NCBI GenBank assembly: GCA_003327455.1
Contig: QOQU01000010.1
Coordinates: 1-64,000 of the forward strand
Length of the DNA stretch: 64,000 bases
DNA from: Anaerolineae bacterium
Lineage (GTDB): Bacteria > Chloroflexota > Anaerolineae > Anaerolineales > UBA4823
Reading direction: 5' to 3'
The notes under the pieces were generated by a model. The model saw only the letters and a program-made list of their open reading frames with translations, searched no databases and had not been told where the DNA came from. How positions within the stretch are numbered: position 1 is the stretch's first letter; each line of letters begins with the position of its first letter. Positions 1 to 7,582 of the stretch are shown here, piece after piece. Both the position numbers and the translations under genes were made by a program.

Positions 1-130
1 GGGTTGTGCTGACCCAAAAATGGGGGAGAGGCGAGGCCAATCTGACCATCTGGGGGCGAAGAGCCGTATCTAGCAAGCAATTCAGGGGTGGTGGCTCTCT
101 CAAAAATTAGTTTTTCGACAGTCTCTCTCG

Positions 131-595
131 ATGGGAGGCACGCTCTCCCTGTACATGGCTGGTATGTACCCAGACATCTTTCACGGCACTGCTCCAATCA
201 ACGGCGCGCTGTTCCTGAAAAACCCGGATTTTGCGCGGCTGGCGTTTGGTCACAACCTGCCCGAAACGGTGCCGGGCGTTGGCTCGGACATCAAGCAACC
301 CGGCGTAACGGAACTGGTCTATCCGGTCGTGCCGGTCCCCGCCGTGCGCCAGATTTATGCTTTGATGGGCGTAACCCGCGATCTGCTGTCCGCTATCCAA
401 TGTCCGGCGCTGATCTTTCAATCCAGAGACGATCATGTCGTCCATCCCGATAACGCCCCCTTTATTTACGAAAATATCGGCTGCAGCGATAAGGAACTGA
501 TCTGGCTGGAAAATTCTTACCACGTTGCCACCCTCGATTACGATAAGGAATTAATTGCCGAGAAGATTTTGAGCTTCATTCAGCGCTTGCTCTGA
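131..595 (+). pseudogene. 3' half of an alpha/beta hydrolase (carboxylesterase / monoacylglycerol lipase type), 5' end missing
   Basis: The readable part begins at SLSMGGTLSLYMA, which is the nucleophile elbow (normally G-x-S-M-G-G) of alpha/beta hydrolases. The acid region (SRDDHVVHP) and the catalytic His region (ENSYHVATLDYDKE) follow, as in Est30-like carboxylesterases. Roughly the first 90 residues of a normal enzyme, with the oxyanion loop, are absent. Reading upstream in frame gives about 19 unrelated codons and then a TAG at 71-73, and the Gly before the nucleophile is Ser. The gene is therefore truncated by a rearrangement, or the first 130 bases are foreign or misassembled. No ribosome site precedes the ATG at 131. 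Family call good; the cause of truncation is unknown. Confidence 0.75.
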
Positions 596-650
596 TACCA
601 TGGGCAATCAAAGGTAAGGTGTAGGATATCGCCTTGCACCGATCATAATG

Positions 651-693
651 AAAAGACGCCATAGCCAGCTTCCCAATCGCTATGGCGTCTTTT
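651..693. terminator. Bidirectional Rho-independent terminator
   Basis: Perfect 15-base inverted repeat (AAAAGACGCCATAGC / GCTATGGCGTCTTTT) with a 13-base loop. The A-run and T-run serve both strands. It sits between the convergent hydrolase remnant and the minus-strand secreted protein gene. Confidence 0.9.
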
Positions 694-712
694 AAACTTG
701 TAAGGAAGGGGA

Positions 713-1009
713 TCAGTTGCGCAACACGAGCGGCAGGAAGATGTTGCGGATAAAAGCGATCCCACTGCAGAGAAAACCGCTACAGACCTTTTGGGTTGAG
801 CTGGTACTGGAGACCAGGATCGCTCCTCCAAACGAGCCCTCCAGGATATAACCTGAAGAAGTCGAGCGTCCGCCGCCACTTCCACCGCCGCTGATGGTAT
901 CGCTGATCACTTTATAACCGGCAGAGGACATGGCAAAACTTGCCCAGGTAAAAATCAAGAGCGAGATCAACAAAACGACAGGCACAAGATAGCGAAGTCT
1001 CAAAGACAT
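713..1009 (-). CDS. Small secreted Gly/Ser-rich protein with C-terminal LPLV motif
   Basis: 98 residues. The N-terminus is a signal peptide or membrane anchor (YLVPVVLLISLLIFTW). A Gly/Ser-rich stretch with the pattern GGGSGGG..TSSGYILEGSFGGA follows, and the protein ends in FLPLVLRN. The same GGG..SSGG..Y.L.G..GG pattern and an LPLV tail occur in the protein at 32525-32962, so the two belong to one family of short exported proteins that I know only from Chloroflexota-like genomes. The gene follows the lipoprotein gene at 1020-2126 by 10 bp on the same strand, so the two are probably co-transcribed and end at the terminator at 651-693. Function unknown; a surface or matrix role is inference. 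Confidence 0.7.
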   Translation of the reverse strand: MSLRLRYLVPVVLLISLLIFTWASFAMSSAGYKVISDTISGGGSGGGRSTSSGYILEGSFGGAILVSSTSSTQKVCSGFLCSGIAFIRNIFLPLVLRN

Positions 1010-1019
1010 GCCGGGCCTC

Positions 1020-2126
1020 TTATTTGAGCAAGAGAAGCACCAGAATGACCCCTGTACCGCTCTCCAGTTCGCCCATTGCCTTGCCCAGGATGGCGCCAGG
1101 AACGTATTCGGTGGCTTTCATGGCATGACCGGGCAAACTGGCTGAGGTGAGCAAATCGCCGCGCTGAATGGGCCCATTTTCCGCCGAAACCTTAACCGGC
1201 ACAATCCCTACGATTGCAACGGGGACTTTTCCTTCAGGGGCTTCTGTTTCAGCACCTCCACCACCACCCACAAATCCAGGATTTGTTGAATAAACACCGG
1301 CAATCGCTGTGGAGTAAGGTTCACTGGACAATGCCACCGCTCGATCGATATCGGGGCTGATGATCAAAACATCCCCCGCTTCAACAGGGCCTTTTGACAG
1401 GTCTACGGCAATCATCTCGGCAAAATCAGCCGCTGGCGTAAAATAACCTCCGTCAGCTCTAACATCTCCATCTTTTTCAACTCGAAATTCAGGGTCTTGA
1501 CACGTGCGGCTATTTGAAAAACTACCACTACAACCTCGAATAATATCTCCCGGTGTAGTTCCCCCAACAACTCCTAGAACTAAAGCCGTCCCGCCATTTC
1601 CACCGACGACCGTCAACGCGCCATAGTTAATGTCTGTAGTATCGGTGTCTCCGCTGCCGGTATAACCATCACCTTCATGTCCTGAGCCAATTACGGCGCC
1701 ACCGGGCAGAGTCATGGCATACGGCGCCCCTAACAGTTTCTGACGTGGGCTTAATGTCTGACCTGCCACAACCAGTTCCAACCAGAGCGGCTGGGCAAAA
1801 ACAGCCGGGTCTAAACCAGCCAGATTGTATGCATCGACAACACCAGAACCAATCTCATAGTTAAAGAGACCGTTTACCACGTTGATTGTCTCAGTTTTTT
1901 CGAATATCTTATCGGTGGAGTTCGTACTGGTTGGATGAGTCCACAAGCGAAAGGTTACCGATACGTTCCCGTTGATCGGGTTGCCGGCGCTGTCGGTCAG
2001 ACGCCCTTGATAGCCAATCGTTTTATCGGGCCCACAAGCGGCAATCAGCGCAGCGAGTAACCCGACGGCAATGAGAATACCTGACCTTTTCCCCCAAAGA
2101 TAGAATTTTACAATTAAAGTGTTCAT
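1020..2126 (-). CDS. Lipoprotein with fibre-like surface domains, function unknown
   Basis: 368 residues. A lipobox (LLAALIAAC) puts the mature protein on the membrane. Residues about 35-140 form a domain starting YQGRLTDSAGNP and ending PRQKLLGAPYAM, found in many large bacterial surface proteins and repeated in the product of 33018-34487. The second half (ADFAEMIAVD, GDVLIISPD, EPYSTAIAGVYSTNPGF, GIVPVKVSAENGP, GDLLTSASLPGHAM) resembles C-terminal domains of phage-fibre-like or trimeric surface proteins. It ends in a hydrophobic VILVLLLLK rather than the LPLV tail. GGAGG lies 6 bases before the ATG. First gene of a two-gene unit with 713-1009. No enzyme motif seen; structural or adhesive role inferred. 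Confidence 0.7.
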   Translation of the reverse strand: MNTLIVKFYLWGKRSGILIAVGLLAALIAACGPDKTIGYQGRLTDSAGNPINGNVSVTFRLWTHPTSTNSTDKIFEKTETINVVNGLFNYEIGSGVVDAYNLAGLDPAVFAQPLWLELVVAGQTLSPRQKLLGAPYAMTLPGGAVIGSGHEGDGYTGSGDTDTTDINYGALTVVGGNGGTALVLGVVGGTTPGDIIRGCSGSFSNSRTCQDPEFRVEKDGDVRADGGYFTPAADFAEMIAVDLSKGPVEAGDVLIISPDIDRAVALSSEPYSTAIAGVYSTNPGFVGGGGGAETEAPEGKVPVAIVGIVPVKVSAENGPIQRGDLLTSASLPGHAMKATEYVPGAILGKAMGELESGTGVILVLLLLK

Positions 2127-2510
2127 TTAAACCTCCTCAAAAGTTAGATTACTTGTTCTAAATTTGTTGCTCAAGGGAGAGAAAGATTAGACTCAATTGG
2201 ATAATCGAACAGGTCTCCTTTCTTAGCCTATGTCTTCCCAAGTTAAGCAGAAGAAGACGATAAAATACCAGTTACGGACTGCGCAGATCAAAACACAACG
2301 TGAAGTTGACTAATGGGGTAAAGCAAAATGGGAAGGGAGAGGGTAAAATTTCTACCGTTTACTCATTTATTCTGTAAAAGCCAACACTTACCTCAATTAT
2401 TTGAACCGCGAGTCACTTTTAAGTAGAATATATCTAACAAATTTCACCTATTATATCATATTTGTGCAAAAAAAATTATGACAATTGGGTTAAGAAGACT
2501 TTATTTTTCG
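2127..2510. other. AT-rich intergenic region, no gene seen
   Basis: 384 bp between the lipoprotein start (minus strand) and the end of the minus-strand kinase gene. It must hold the lipoprotein promoter, but I cannot pick one convincing -35/-10 pair. The short open frame starting at 2462 on the plus strand has no ribosome site or recognisable protein. Confidence 0.5.
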
Positions 2511-3947
2511 TTAAAGTGAGAGCGCTGAACCTGTTCTTTTCGCCGCCGTCAAGATTTCCACCACCTGCGCGATTGCCTGAGGCCCGCCCACATTGCCCGG
2601 GAAGACCACATAGACCATGCCCGGCCAGCGGCTGCCGGCGCCTGACTGCCAGACTGGCACGCCAGGCAAGATCTGCCCCAGCACACGGGCGCGCCCAATC
2701 TCCAATCCTTTGGTGGCAACATCCGAGGAAGTGATCCCCCCCTTTGCAATCATCCAGGCTGGCTTCACCGTCAGACGGCGCACGATCTCGACCAGCGACT
2801 GAGAAACAACCTGACCGATCTGCAACGAGGCGGCGGCATCGCGACCGGTGATCAGTTGGCGGCTGGTATAGATCAGGGCTTCTCTGCCCTGAGACAGCAC
2901 CGCATCGGCACGCTCCACCACACGGGAGATTTCCGTCTCACGTTCGTCGTCGGTCAGCAACTTTGGCACGGCAACTTCCAGGCTGGTCACGTTGGGTAAG
3001 GCTTGAACGGCCGCAATTTGCTCACCGCTCTTGCGGATATAAGAACCCGCCACTATCAAGCCCCCATTTTGGGTTTCGCCGAAGGCAAAATCATCAGCTT
3101 TCAACAGTGGAAAGGCATCCATCCCGCCTCGCACGCGCACAAAAGAAGCGGCGGTGCGATAAATAAAGCGTTTGCCAGCCCCCTCCGCCGCGAGCAACCC
3201 GGCGACAAAGACCTCCAGGTCGCGGTAGCTGGCGGCGTTAACCACACATACCTGAGCCTTCTCAAGCTGCAATAAATGCTCCTGCACAGCCGTCGGCCCT
3301 CCCCGTCGAATCACCTCCAGCGAAATGGAGGCGACCTGTGTCGGTAGCACCGCGCCACCGCACTTCTCGGCAACCCACTCCTTCAAGTCAGAGGAGTGAT
3401 AGCCAAAGGTGGCATCGCGGGCGTATTCTGTCTCCGCCGCCGGGACGAGAAATTCCCCTTCGGCAACGTAGTGGATGTCGTTGATGGTAAAGCGCCCACC
3501 CTCTTCAAAAAACGGGATGACCAGCACCCCATCAAAACCACCCCCTAACTCGTCCATCAAGACCTCAGTCTCCAGCGGAAAATGCCCGCGCAAGGTCGAG
3601 TCACTGCGGCTGACCACCACAAAGGGGCGCTGCGTTTGTTGGCTGGCTTGTTTGAGGTGACGAGCGATCTGCCGATTCATGGCTTCCACCTCAAGTGGCA
3701 GAAAACTGCGCGAGTTGGTCAGGATGTAAACCACATCATCCGATTCCTGCAGCGCCTCGCAGAGCGTCCCCACATCCCAACGCGTCAGCACCGTGATATT
3801 GCGCACGGTTTGCGTGCCGGTGGGATCGTCATCCAGGACGACAATTTTACGTTTCGACTCCTTTACCAGACGCTGAATTTCGGGCATCAAACTTTGTGGA
3901 TACTGCGGGGGTAAACTATCGAAGAGAGCAGCTTTGGAGACTTTCAT
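2511..3947 (-). CDS. Four-carbon acid sugar kinase family protein (DUF1537)
   Basis: 478 residues. The N-terminal domain has the family signature VLDDDPTGTQTV near residue 38, plus LTNSRSF and SRSDSTLRGHFPLE. The C-terminal nucleotide-binding domain has MIAKGGITSSDVATKGL and the late PGNVGG. Characterised members phosphorylate four-carbon acid sugars such as erythronate or threonate, or 3-oxo derivatives, in the cytoplasm. The gene lies at the distal end of the minus-strand catabolic cluster with racemase-like and RraA-like genes, consistent with degrading a sugar-acid intermediate. The exact substrate cannot be read from sequence. AAGGA lies about 10 bases before the ATG. Confidence 0.9.
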   Translation of the reverse strand: MKVSKAALFDSLPPQYPQSLMPEIQRLVKESKRKIVVLDDDPTGTQTVRNITVLTRWDVGTLCEALQESDDVVYILTNSRSFLPLEVEAMNRQIARHLKQASQQTQRPFVVVSRSDSTLRGHFPLETEVLMDELGGGFDGVLVIPFFEEGGRFTINDIHYVAEGEFLVPAAETEYARDATFGYHSSDLKEWVAEKCGGAVLPTQVASISLEVIRRGGPTAVQEHLLQLEKAQVCVVNAASYRDLEVFVAGLLAAEGAGKRFIYRTAASFVRVRGGMDAFPLLKADDFAFGETQNGGLIVAGSYIRKSGEQIAAVQALPNVTSLEVAVPKLLTDDERETEISRVVERADAVLSQGREALIYTSRQLITGRDAAASLQIGQVVSQSLVEIVRRLTVKPAWMIAKGGITSSDVATKGLEIGRARVLGQILPGVPVWQSGAGSRWPGMVYVVFPGNVGGPQAIAQVVEILTAAKRTGSALSL

Positions 3948-4090
3948 CTTTTTTACGTCCTTTTGGTAGGATGGGTAGCCTGATAGTAAGATACTTTATC
4001 TAGTATATCAAATTCCCAAGCAAATCTGTTCGCAACAGGGGCGAGGGTCATCACAAGCCACAACTTCTTTCTCATAGCACTGAAACTTCA

Positions 4091-4345
4091 TCAATCAATT
4101 CCAACAGTTTTGGATCCACCGCCGATCGATTGAAAAAGGTGCACTTCATCGCCATCCTGCAAAACCCGCCCCGGATCGCGTTCGATCTGTCCGTTGATGG
4201 AACATCCGACCTGAGTTTGAATGCCTAAGTGAGCGCGCAGGTCGGCTAAACAACTGCCTTCGGGAAGCTCCACCGTTAAGCGCCCGCGTGTAGCCCTGGC
4301 AAGTCGCTCTCTCAACATGCCGTATAACACTACCTGAACTTTCAT
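4091..4345 (-). CDS. MoaD/ThiS-family ubiquitin-like protein with tail beyond Gly-Gly
   Basis: 84 residues with the MoaD/ThiS beta-grasp pattern: a first strand KVQVVLYGMLRE, then VELPEGSCLADL, then SINGQIERDP..VLQDGDEVHLFQSIGGG. MoaD proteins normally end at Gly-Gly, whose carboxylate is adenylated and thiolated. Here GGG is followed by seven residues (SKTVGID), so the tail must be removed, or the protein is not a sulfur carrier in the usual form. It lies 11 bp after the racemase-like gene. Genes of this kind often accompany tungsten-type aldehyde oxidoreductases, and one is encoded at 7583-9490. Role in its tungstopterin cofactor is inference. Confidence 0.8.
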   Translation of the reverse strand: MKVQVVLYGMLRERLARATRGRLTVELPEGSCLADLRAHLGIQTQVGCSINGQIERDPGRVLQDGDEVHLFQSIGGGSKTVGID

Positions 4346-4356
4346 CGGTCAGCCGT

Positions 4357-5022
4357 TCAGAGAGTAGGTATAAGCTGCGCCAATCGTTCCACCGCCAGGC
4401 GAGGGCTGGATAGAATCGGGACTTGCCGCGTTTCGGCGGGCAGATTTTCGATCACTCTCGCCATCGAAGCCTGCGCCAGGACAACCACATCCACCTGAGG
4501 CGCCAGTTCCTGCAAGCCCGCTGAGACCAACTGGTCATGACGGGCTGTATCACCACTGACCACAGCCTGAAATGCCCCCTCACAGAGTTTCGAGAGCACC
4601 CGGATAGATTTTCCCTGCCGGGCCGCAACATTGGAGATCAGGTCGGCAGTAGGCTTAAGGGTGGTTGGCAGGGTAGCAGCTACTCCGATGGTTTCTCCAC
4701 TTTGGACCGCAAGTTCTGCCATCGGTTCATCCACCCGCAAAACGGGAATCCCCACAAAGGGGCGGCTTGCCTCCACCGCCGGGCCGACCGAAGAGCAGGT
4801 CACCATAACCACATCGGCACCAGCTTCTTCGGCGGAAATCACCAGGCGCAGCAACCGCCGCATGGTTTGAGGCGTCAATTGATTGGCGCGGATGGTGTTC
4901 TGTAACAGGCTCTCATCCACCATATGAAATAGGTCGATGCCAGGCAACAATTCGTCGCTCAACGCCTTGAAGGTTGCCGTCAAGCCCGCTACGGTGTGAA
5001 TATAAGCTAACCGTTTTCCCAT
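4357..5022 (-). CDS. Asp/Glu/hydantoin racemase superfamily enzyme with one canonical Cys
   Basis: 221 residues with the two-lobed racemase pattern: an N-terminal IHTVAG segment and MVTCSSVGPAVE with the first catalytic Cys near residue 78. The second half has VVVLAQASMARV where true racemases carry a second Cys (LACT or LGCAG). With only one of the two Cys, a decarboxylase, isomerase or lyase chemistry, as in arylmalonate decarboxylase and maleate isomerase relatives, is more likely than two-base racemisation. GGAGGAGAG sits just before the ATG, 8 bp after the RraA-like gene stop, so the two are probably translated together. Substrate unknown; the neighbours suggest a sugar-acid or dicarboxylate intermediate. 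Confidence 0.8.
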   Translation of the reverse strand: MGKRLAYIHTVAGLTATFKALSDELLPGIDLFHMVDESLLQNTIRANQLTPQTMRRLLRLVISAEEAGADVVMVTCSSVGPAVEASRPFVGIPVLRVDEPMAELAVQSGETIGVAATLPTTLKPTADLISNVAARQGKSIRVLSKLCEGAFQAVVSGDTARHDQLVSAGLQELAPQVDVVVLAQASMARVIENLPAETRQVPILSSPRLAVERLAQLIPTL

Positions 5023-5030
5023 CTCTCCTC

Positions 5031-5774
5031 CTAAATCGTGCGTAAAATGCGCTCCTTGCCGGTTGGCTTGGGCCAGCGCTCGGCAACCGAGCGATCCAGT
5101 TCAGCCAGTTTCTCCACCGAAAACTCCGGGGATTGGCAGAGGGCGAAGACCTCGCTTTCGAGATCGTCAATTTTTTGCGCCACCTCTGCCAGCTCCATGA
5201 GAGGGATTTCAGGCGGGATCAAGAGTACACCATGCATATCACCGACCAGCAGATCGCCAGGTTTGACGACCAGGCCAGCAACCCGTACACTGCCACCGTA
5301 GTCGATAAACGCCCCGTAACCATGGGTGGGCAGGACATGGGTGGAGAAAAAGTGAAAGTTCAATTTGCGCACTCCATCCAGATCGCGGGCTGCTCCTTCG
5401 GTGACCATCCCAACACAGCCAAGCGCTTTATGCACATTGGCATTCCATTCGCCCCACATTGCCCCACGCGGCGGATTGTCAATATCCTGCACCACGGCAA
5501 CTTTTGGCCCGGGTTGCGCAGCAATCCAGCGCCAATACTCTGGTTCAACAATGCCAGGGCGCACTTCGCTGGGCGGCTGATCGGTGCTGACGCGCGCTGT
5601 CACCGCATAGCCCACCATCAAGGGCAAATGAGGAAAATGACAGCGCATGCGCGAATCGCAAAATCCTTCGTTCGAGGGGATCACCCCAAAGGTTTCGATG
5701 GCGTTTGCCAGGGTTGGTACGGTAAATTTGCGTATCGCATCCAGTTCTTCTGGTGTATGTCGGGTTGTTTGCAT
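5031..5774 (-). CDS. RraA / HMG-aldolase family protein
   Basis: About 247 residues. It matches the RraA-like fold: TLANAIETFG near the start, the central WGEWNANVHKALGCVGMVTEGAARDLDGVR, and GDLLVGDMHGVLLIPPE. This is the pattern of 4-hydroxy-4-methyl-2-oxoglutarate/oxaloacetate aldolases and related lyases that need a divalent metal. In a sugar-acid cluster an aldolase or decarboxylase producing pyruvate is more plausible than the RNase E inhibitor role of E. coli RraA. The ATG at 5774 is preferred because GAGG ends about 10 bases upstream; a GTG at 5783 would overlap that site. Followed closely by the racemase-like gene. Confidence 0.85.
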   Translation of the reverse strand: MQTTRHTPEELDAIRKFTVPTLANAIETFGVIPSNEGFCDSRMRCHFPHLPLMVGYAVTARVSTDQPPSEVRPGIVEPEYWRWIAAQPGPKVAVVQDIDNPPRGAMWGEWNANVHKALGCVGMVTEGAARDLDGVRKLNFHFFSTHVLPTHGYGAFIDYGGSVRVAGLVVKPGDLLVGDMHGVLLIPPEIPLMELAEVAQKIDDLESEVFALCQSPEFSVEKLAELDRSVAERWPKPTGKERILRTI

Positions 5775-5826
5775 TATTGTCACCTCACTCAGAAAATTCT
5801 TGTAAGCTCATCCTTAGAAAAATTCT

Positions 5827-6939
5827 CTAGCAATCAGGCTGATCGTTAATAGCCTTCCAGATTGCTTCAAGGAAGAAATAATCTCCCCATATTGTACTCT
5901 CATCCACACCCACGCCCGCCGGCAAGTGGTAAATTGCGTGGCGTAAAATCCCTTCCCAGCCTTCATCGGTTGCCAGAAATTCATCCGAAGAGAGCGTAGC
6001 CAGGATGTGCTGCGCCGACTCGCGATAGACTTTTGCCCGCAAAGAGTCTCTGGTACAGTGTGCCAGGCTAAGAAAACCACTGGCGGCAATGGCTGCAGCC
6101 GAACTCTCGTAAGGATAGGGCGGGTTGGGTTCATCCCAATCGTTCGGTGGGATGCCGTGTTCGGGTGTGTGAAGCAGATAATAATCTGCCAGACCTTCAG
6201 CAGTCGTCAAAAATTGCGCTTCTCCCGTGTAACGATAGGCAAGGTTAAAACCATAGAATGCCCAACAGTGACCGCGCGCCCAACTCGAATCGTCTCTCCA
6301 GCCCTGCTGCGTTCGATAGCGGAGGAACATCCCACTCTCAGGGTCAAAGATGCCCTCGTGAGCCGTGCTGAAATCGCCACGCACCAGATAACGGCGGGTG
6401 GTCAGACAATGCTGGCGGGCGATCTCGAAAAGACGCTCAGCCTGGCTCAGCTCTGCGGCTTCAAAGACCAACGGGACGTTCATCATGATGTCGATATAAA
6501 GACTGTGCGCGCCCTGAAAAGAGCAGAGATACTTGCCCTTTTCCTGAAAACGCCTGGCGAGGGTTTGCCCGGCTTCAATCACGACCTGACGGGCGTAAGG
6601 GTCACCTTCCAGTTGATACCAGCGCCCCCAGGTGGGCAGAAATAAAAAGCCGAGATCATGCACATCAGGATCAGTTTTACGGTCTTCAATCAGTTTGGAG
6701 TAATGCCTGGCAGCCTCTCGCAGCCGTTGTTGACCGGTGAGGAGATAGGCTAACCATAAAGCACCTCCTAAAAAGCCCTCACACCAGTTTGTCCAGCCTG
6801 CTTGCTGAAGCCGCCATTTGCCATTCTCAGTGAAGGAAGGGGTCAGGTCGGGATAAGCCTCGACCAGGTGGGTCAACTTCTGGGTGGCAACCTGGATGGC
6901 GCGTTGAAAGGCGGGAGGGATAGAGGTCTTCGCATTCAT
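5827..6939 (-). CDS. Glycoside hydrolase family 88 (unsaturated glucuronyl hydrolase-like)
   Basis: 370 residues, an all-helical barrel of the GH88/GH105 type. Two key aspartates are visible: HDLGF (D95) and YIDIMMNVPL (D150), matching the paired Asp of unsaturated glucuronyl hydrolase. SSWARGHCWAFYG and ESSAAAIAASG are further family motifs. These enzymes hydrate the 4,5-double bond of unsaturated uronic acids released by polysaccharide lyases, so the sugar is freed and opens to a keto-uronate. There is no signal peptide, so it acts inside the cell on imported oligosaccharides. It lies between the RraA-like gene and the repeat block, on the same strand as the cluster. Confidence 0.88.
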   Translation of the reverse strand: MNAKTSIPPAFQRAIQVATQKLTHLVEAYPDLTPSFTENGKWRLQQAGWTNWCEGFLGGALWLAYLLTGQQRLREAARHYSKLIEDRKTDPDVHDLGFLFLPTWGRWYQLEGDPYARQVVIEAGQTLARRFQEKGKYLCSFQGAHSLYIDIMMNVPLVFEAAELSQAERLFEIARQHCLTTRRYLVRGDFSTAHEGIFDPESGMFLRYRTQQGWRDDSSWARGHCWAFYGFNLAYRYTGEAQFLTTAEGLADYYLLHTPEHGIPPNDWDEPNPPYPYESSAAAIAASGFLSLAHCTRDSLRAKVYRESAQHILATLSSDEFLATDEGWEGILRHAIYHLPAGVGVDESTIWGDYFFLEAIWKAINDQPDC

Positions 6940-7582
6940 TCCGCTTTTCCCTGCCTGGTGGGAGAGGGGTGGGGGGTGAGGGCAATCCCCCCTCTCCCTA
7001 AGGGAGAAGGGAGTCTACACGCCCCTCGCCTTGTGGGAGAGGGGGCAGGGGTGAGGGTCTTCGCCCAATGTGCTGTGAGAGAGAGACCAAGGGTGAGGGC
7101 TGTCGCTTCGCGCCAATGCGGAGTGCAGGCGAAGGGTGCTGTCGTTGAGATTACCCTTAAGCAGTCACGGCAATCCATTAATCCCTCATCCCCAGCCCTT
7201 CTCCCTAAGGGAGAAGGGAGTCGATACGCCCCTCGCTCTGTGGGAGAGGGGTGGGGGGTGAGGGCTATCCCCTCGCGCCAACGCCGAGTGCGGGTGAAAG
7301 GCGCTTTGGTTGCGACTATCCTGGCGTAGCCATTGTGAGTCTTAAATCCCTCATTCCCAGCCCTTCTCCCTAAGGGAGAAGGGAGTCGATACGCCCCTCG
7401 CCCTGCGGGAGAGGTGGCGGGGGCGAGGCCAGGAGGGTGGGAGGGCAGGCAAACACATTTTTTCCTCACCCTCACCCTCTCCCTAAGGGAGAGGGAATCT
7501 ATCTCCCCTCGCTCGATGGGAAGGGGGTGGGGGATGAGGGCGTGCTCCCCTCTCCCAATGGGAGAGGGGTGGGGGGTGAGGG
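6940..7582. repeat. Intergenic block of GC-rich palindromic repeats (CCCTCTCCC...GGGAGAGGGG type)
   Basis: About 640 bp made of repeated modules. Three copies of CCTTCTCCCTAAGGGAGAAGG-like perfect palindromes or close variants occur near 6998, 7198 and 7366, and a related CTCTCCCTAAGGGAGAG near 7482. GTGGGAGAGGGGTGGGGGGTGAGGG-type stretches lie near 6958, 7240 and 7558. A larger unit of about 130 bp, from the palindrome through CGCGCCAAcGCcGAGTGCgGG, is present twice (about 7060-7150 partly and 7180-7330) and begins a third time near 7346. Open frames here are by-products of the repeats. It separates the GH88 and oxidoreductase genes and could form strong hairpins in their shared transcript. 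Confidence 0.9.

Noticed and set aside
107-523. 138-residue minus-strand frame opposite the esterase remnant
   Set aside because: Antisense shadow; the plus strand has clear hydrolase motifs.
5133-5849. 238-residue plus-strand frame
   Set aside because: Antisense shadow of the RraA-like gene with no homology.
6940-7582. CRISPR array
   Set aside because: Repeats differ in length and spacing, are themselves palindromes of mixed units, and there are no unique equal-length spacers or cas genes.
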